A program made the translations under genes and the position numbers. Below, piece after piece: positions 20,730-21,137 of a stretch of DNA of 21,137 bases (positions are counted from its first letter, which is position 1; each line of letters starts with the position of its first letter). The notes beneath the pieces are model-generated. The model was not told the origin of the DNA. It did not search any database and saw nothing but the letters and a program-made list of their open reading frames with translations. Source of the stretch: a virus; the IMG/VR virus record IMGVR_UViG_3300020162_000365, positions 1-21,137 of that record; one strand, 5' to 3'.

Positions 20730-21137
20730 TTACCAAGAAATTGTACCTGTTCCTGCGGTAAATATATAAGTTTTATATCCTGCTCTAATTGCAGTGTTTG
20801 GCGTTGTATTGCCTGTGCTGCCATTGCAAGTAAGAGTCGCAGCTACACTTGCTAAATTATTAAAAGTATCAGGATAAGAAACAATAACAATGCCTGAACC
20901 GCCTGCACCTACTGTTCCAACATTTGTACCTGAACCGCCACCGCCTGAACCTGTGTTTGCGCCTGCGGAAGTAGCATTAGCATTGCCTATTGAACCATTG
21001 CCACCAATACTTGAACCGCCTGTGCCTGCGGTAACTACGGCAGGCGATGCGCCTGTAAAAATACCACCGCCACCGCCTGCGGCATAAGTCACGCTGTTTA
21101 TTGCAGATGTAGAACCTGAACCGCCGTTGCCGCCTGC
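20730..21137 (-). CDS. glycine-rich tail protein, 5' end beyond the window
   Basis: The frame is open to the right edge, so only the C-terminal 135 or so residues are seen. The GTG at 21092 is an internal Val, because the same glycine-rich pattern continues upstream of it without a stop. The visible part has runs of GGN codons (YAAGGGGGIF, GSGGGGSGT) and closes with GAGGSGIVIVSYPDTF, the same closing strand as both glycine-rich modules of the large adhesin at 12375-15359. It then adds a short beta tail (CNGSTGN to TAGTGTISW). It lies just before the tail hub genes, where a tape measure protein would often be. Likely another adhesin or fibre. Confidence 0.7.
   Translation of the reverse strand, partial: AGGNGGSGSTSAINSVTYAAGGGGGIFTGASPAVVTAGTGGSSIGGNGSIGNANATSAGANTGSGGGGSGTNVGTVGAGGSGIVIVSYPDTFNNLASVAATLTCNGSTGNTTPNTAIRAGYKTYIFTAGTGTISW

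Overview
The window is a piece of a tailed double-stranded DNA phage genome, AT-rich by eye, most likely a siphovirus of an aquatic Gram-negative bacterium. The tail-tip protein is of the lambda J type. The tail adhesins (glycine-rich, LamG, SPRY, DUF7483-like) and several small tail proteins resemble families I know from marine and freshwater phages. The lysis genes (M15 peptidase, GTA-type holin) fit a Gram-negative host. I see no integrase, no CI-type repressor, no terminase, no capsid gene and no tRNA here; the head and packaging genes presumably lie outside the window. Host identity is inference.

Layout. (1) Positions 1-155: an array of DnaA boxes. (2) Positions 156-5156, minus strand: a leftward early operon. 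In transcription order it holds two small DNA-binding regulators, a DUF1364/YbcO-like nuclease, a lambda O-like initiator with a DUF1376 N-terminus, a lambda P-like helicase loader, a cytosine-5 DNA methyltransferase with a second full-length open frame nested in it, a small Cys protein, a VRR-NUC nuclease, a ferritin-like DUF5856 protein, two small proteins and an HNH nuclease. (3) Positions 5157-5350: a divergent promoter/operator region. (4) Positions 5351-8870, plus strand: a rightward early operon of small conserved phage proteins around an ERF annealing protein and SSB, ending in a zinc-ribbon protein. (5) Positions 8854-21137, minus strand: the late operon. In transcription order it holds a glycine-rich protein cut by the window edge, two tail hub proteins, a GNAT acetyltransferase, the J-like tail-tip protein, four tail fibre/adhesin proteins, three small coiled-coil or membrane proteins, the holin and the endolysin. 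The two operons converge with a 17-nt gene overlap.

How it fits together. The plan is lambdoid: recombination genes run one way, regulators plus O/P replication genes the other, from one divergent control region. No repressor gene lies between them, so either the phage is lytic or its control is different. The replication genes also appear to have their own strong promoter followed by a leader of about 100 nt that can fold in alternative ways. The most striking feature is the pair of overlapping same-strand frames at 1930-2742. Both read as conserved-looking proteins and each start codon has its own Shine-Dalgarno sequence.

All family assignments are from reading motifs in the sequence; no database search was run.
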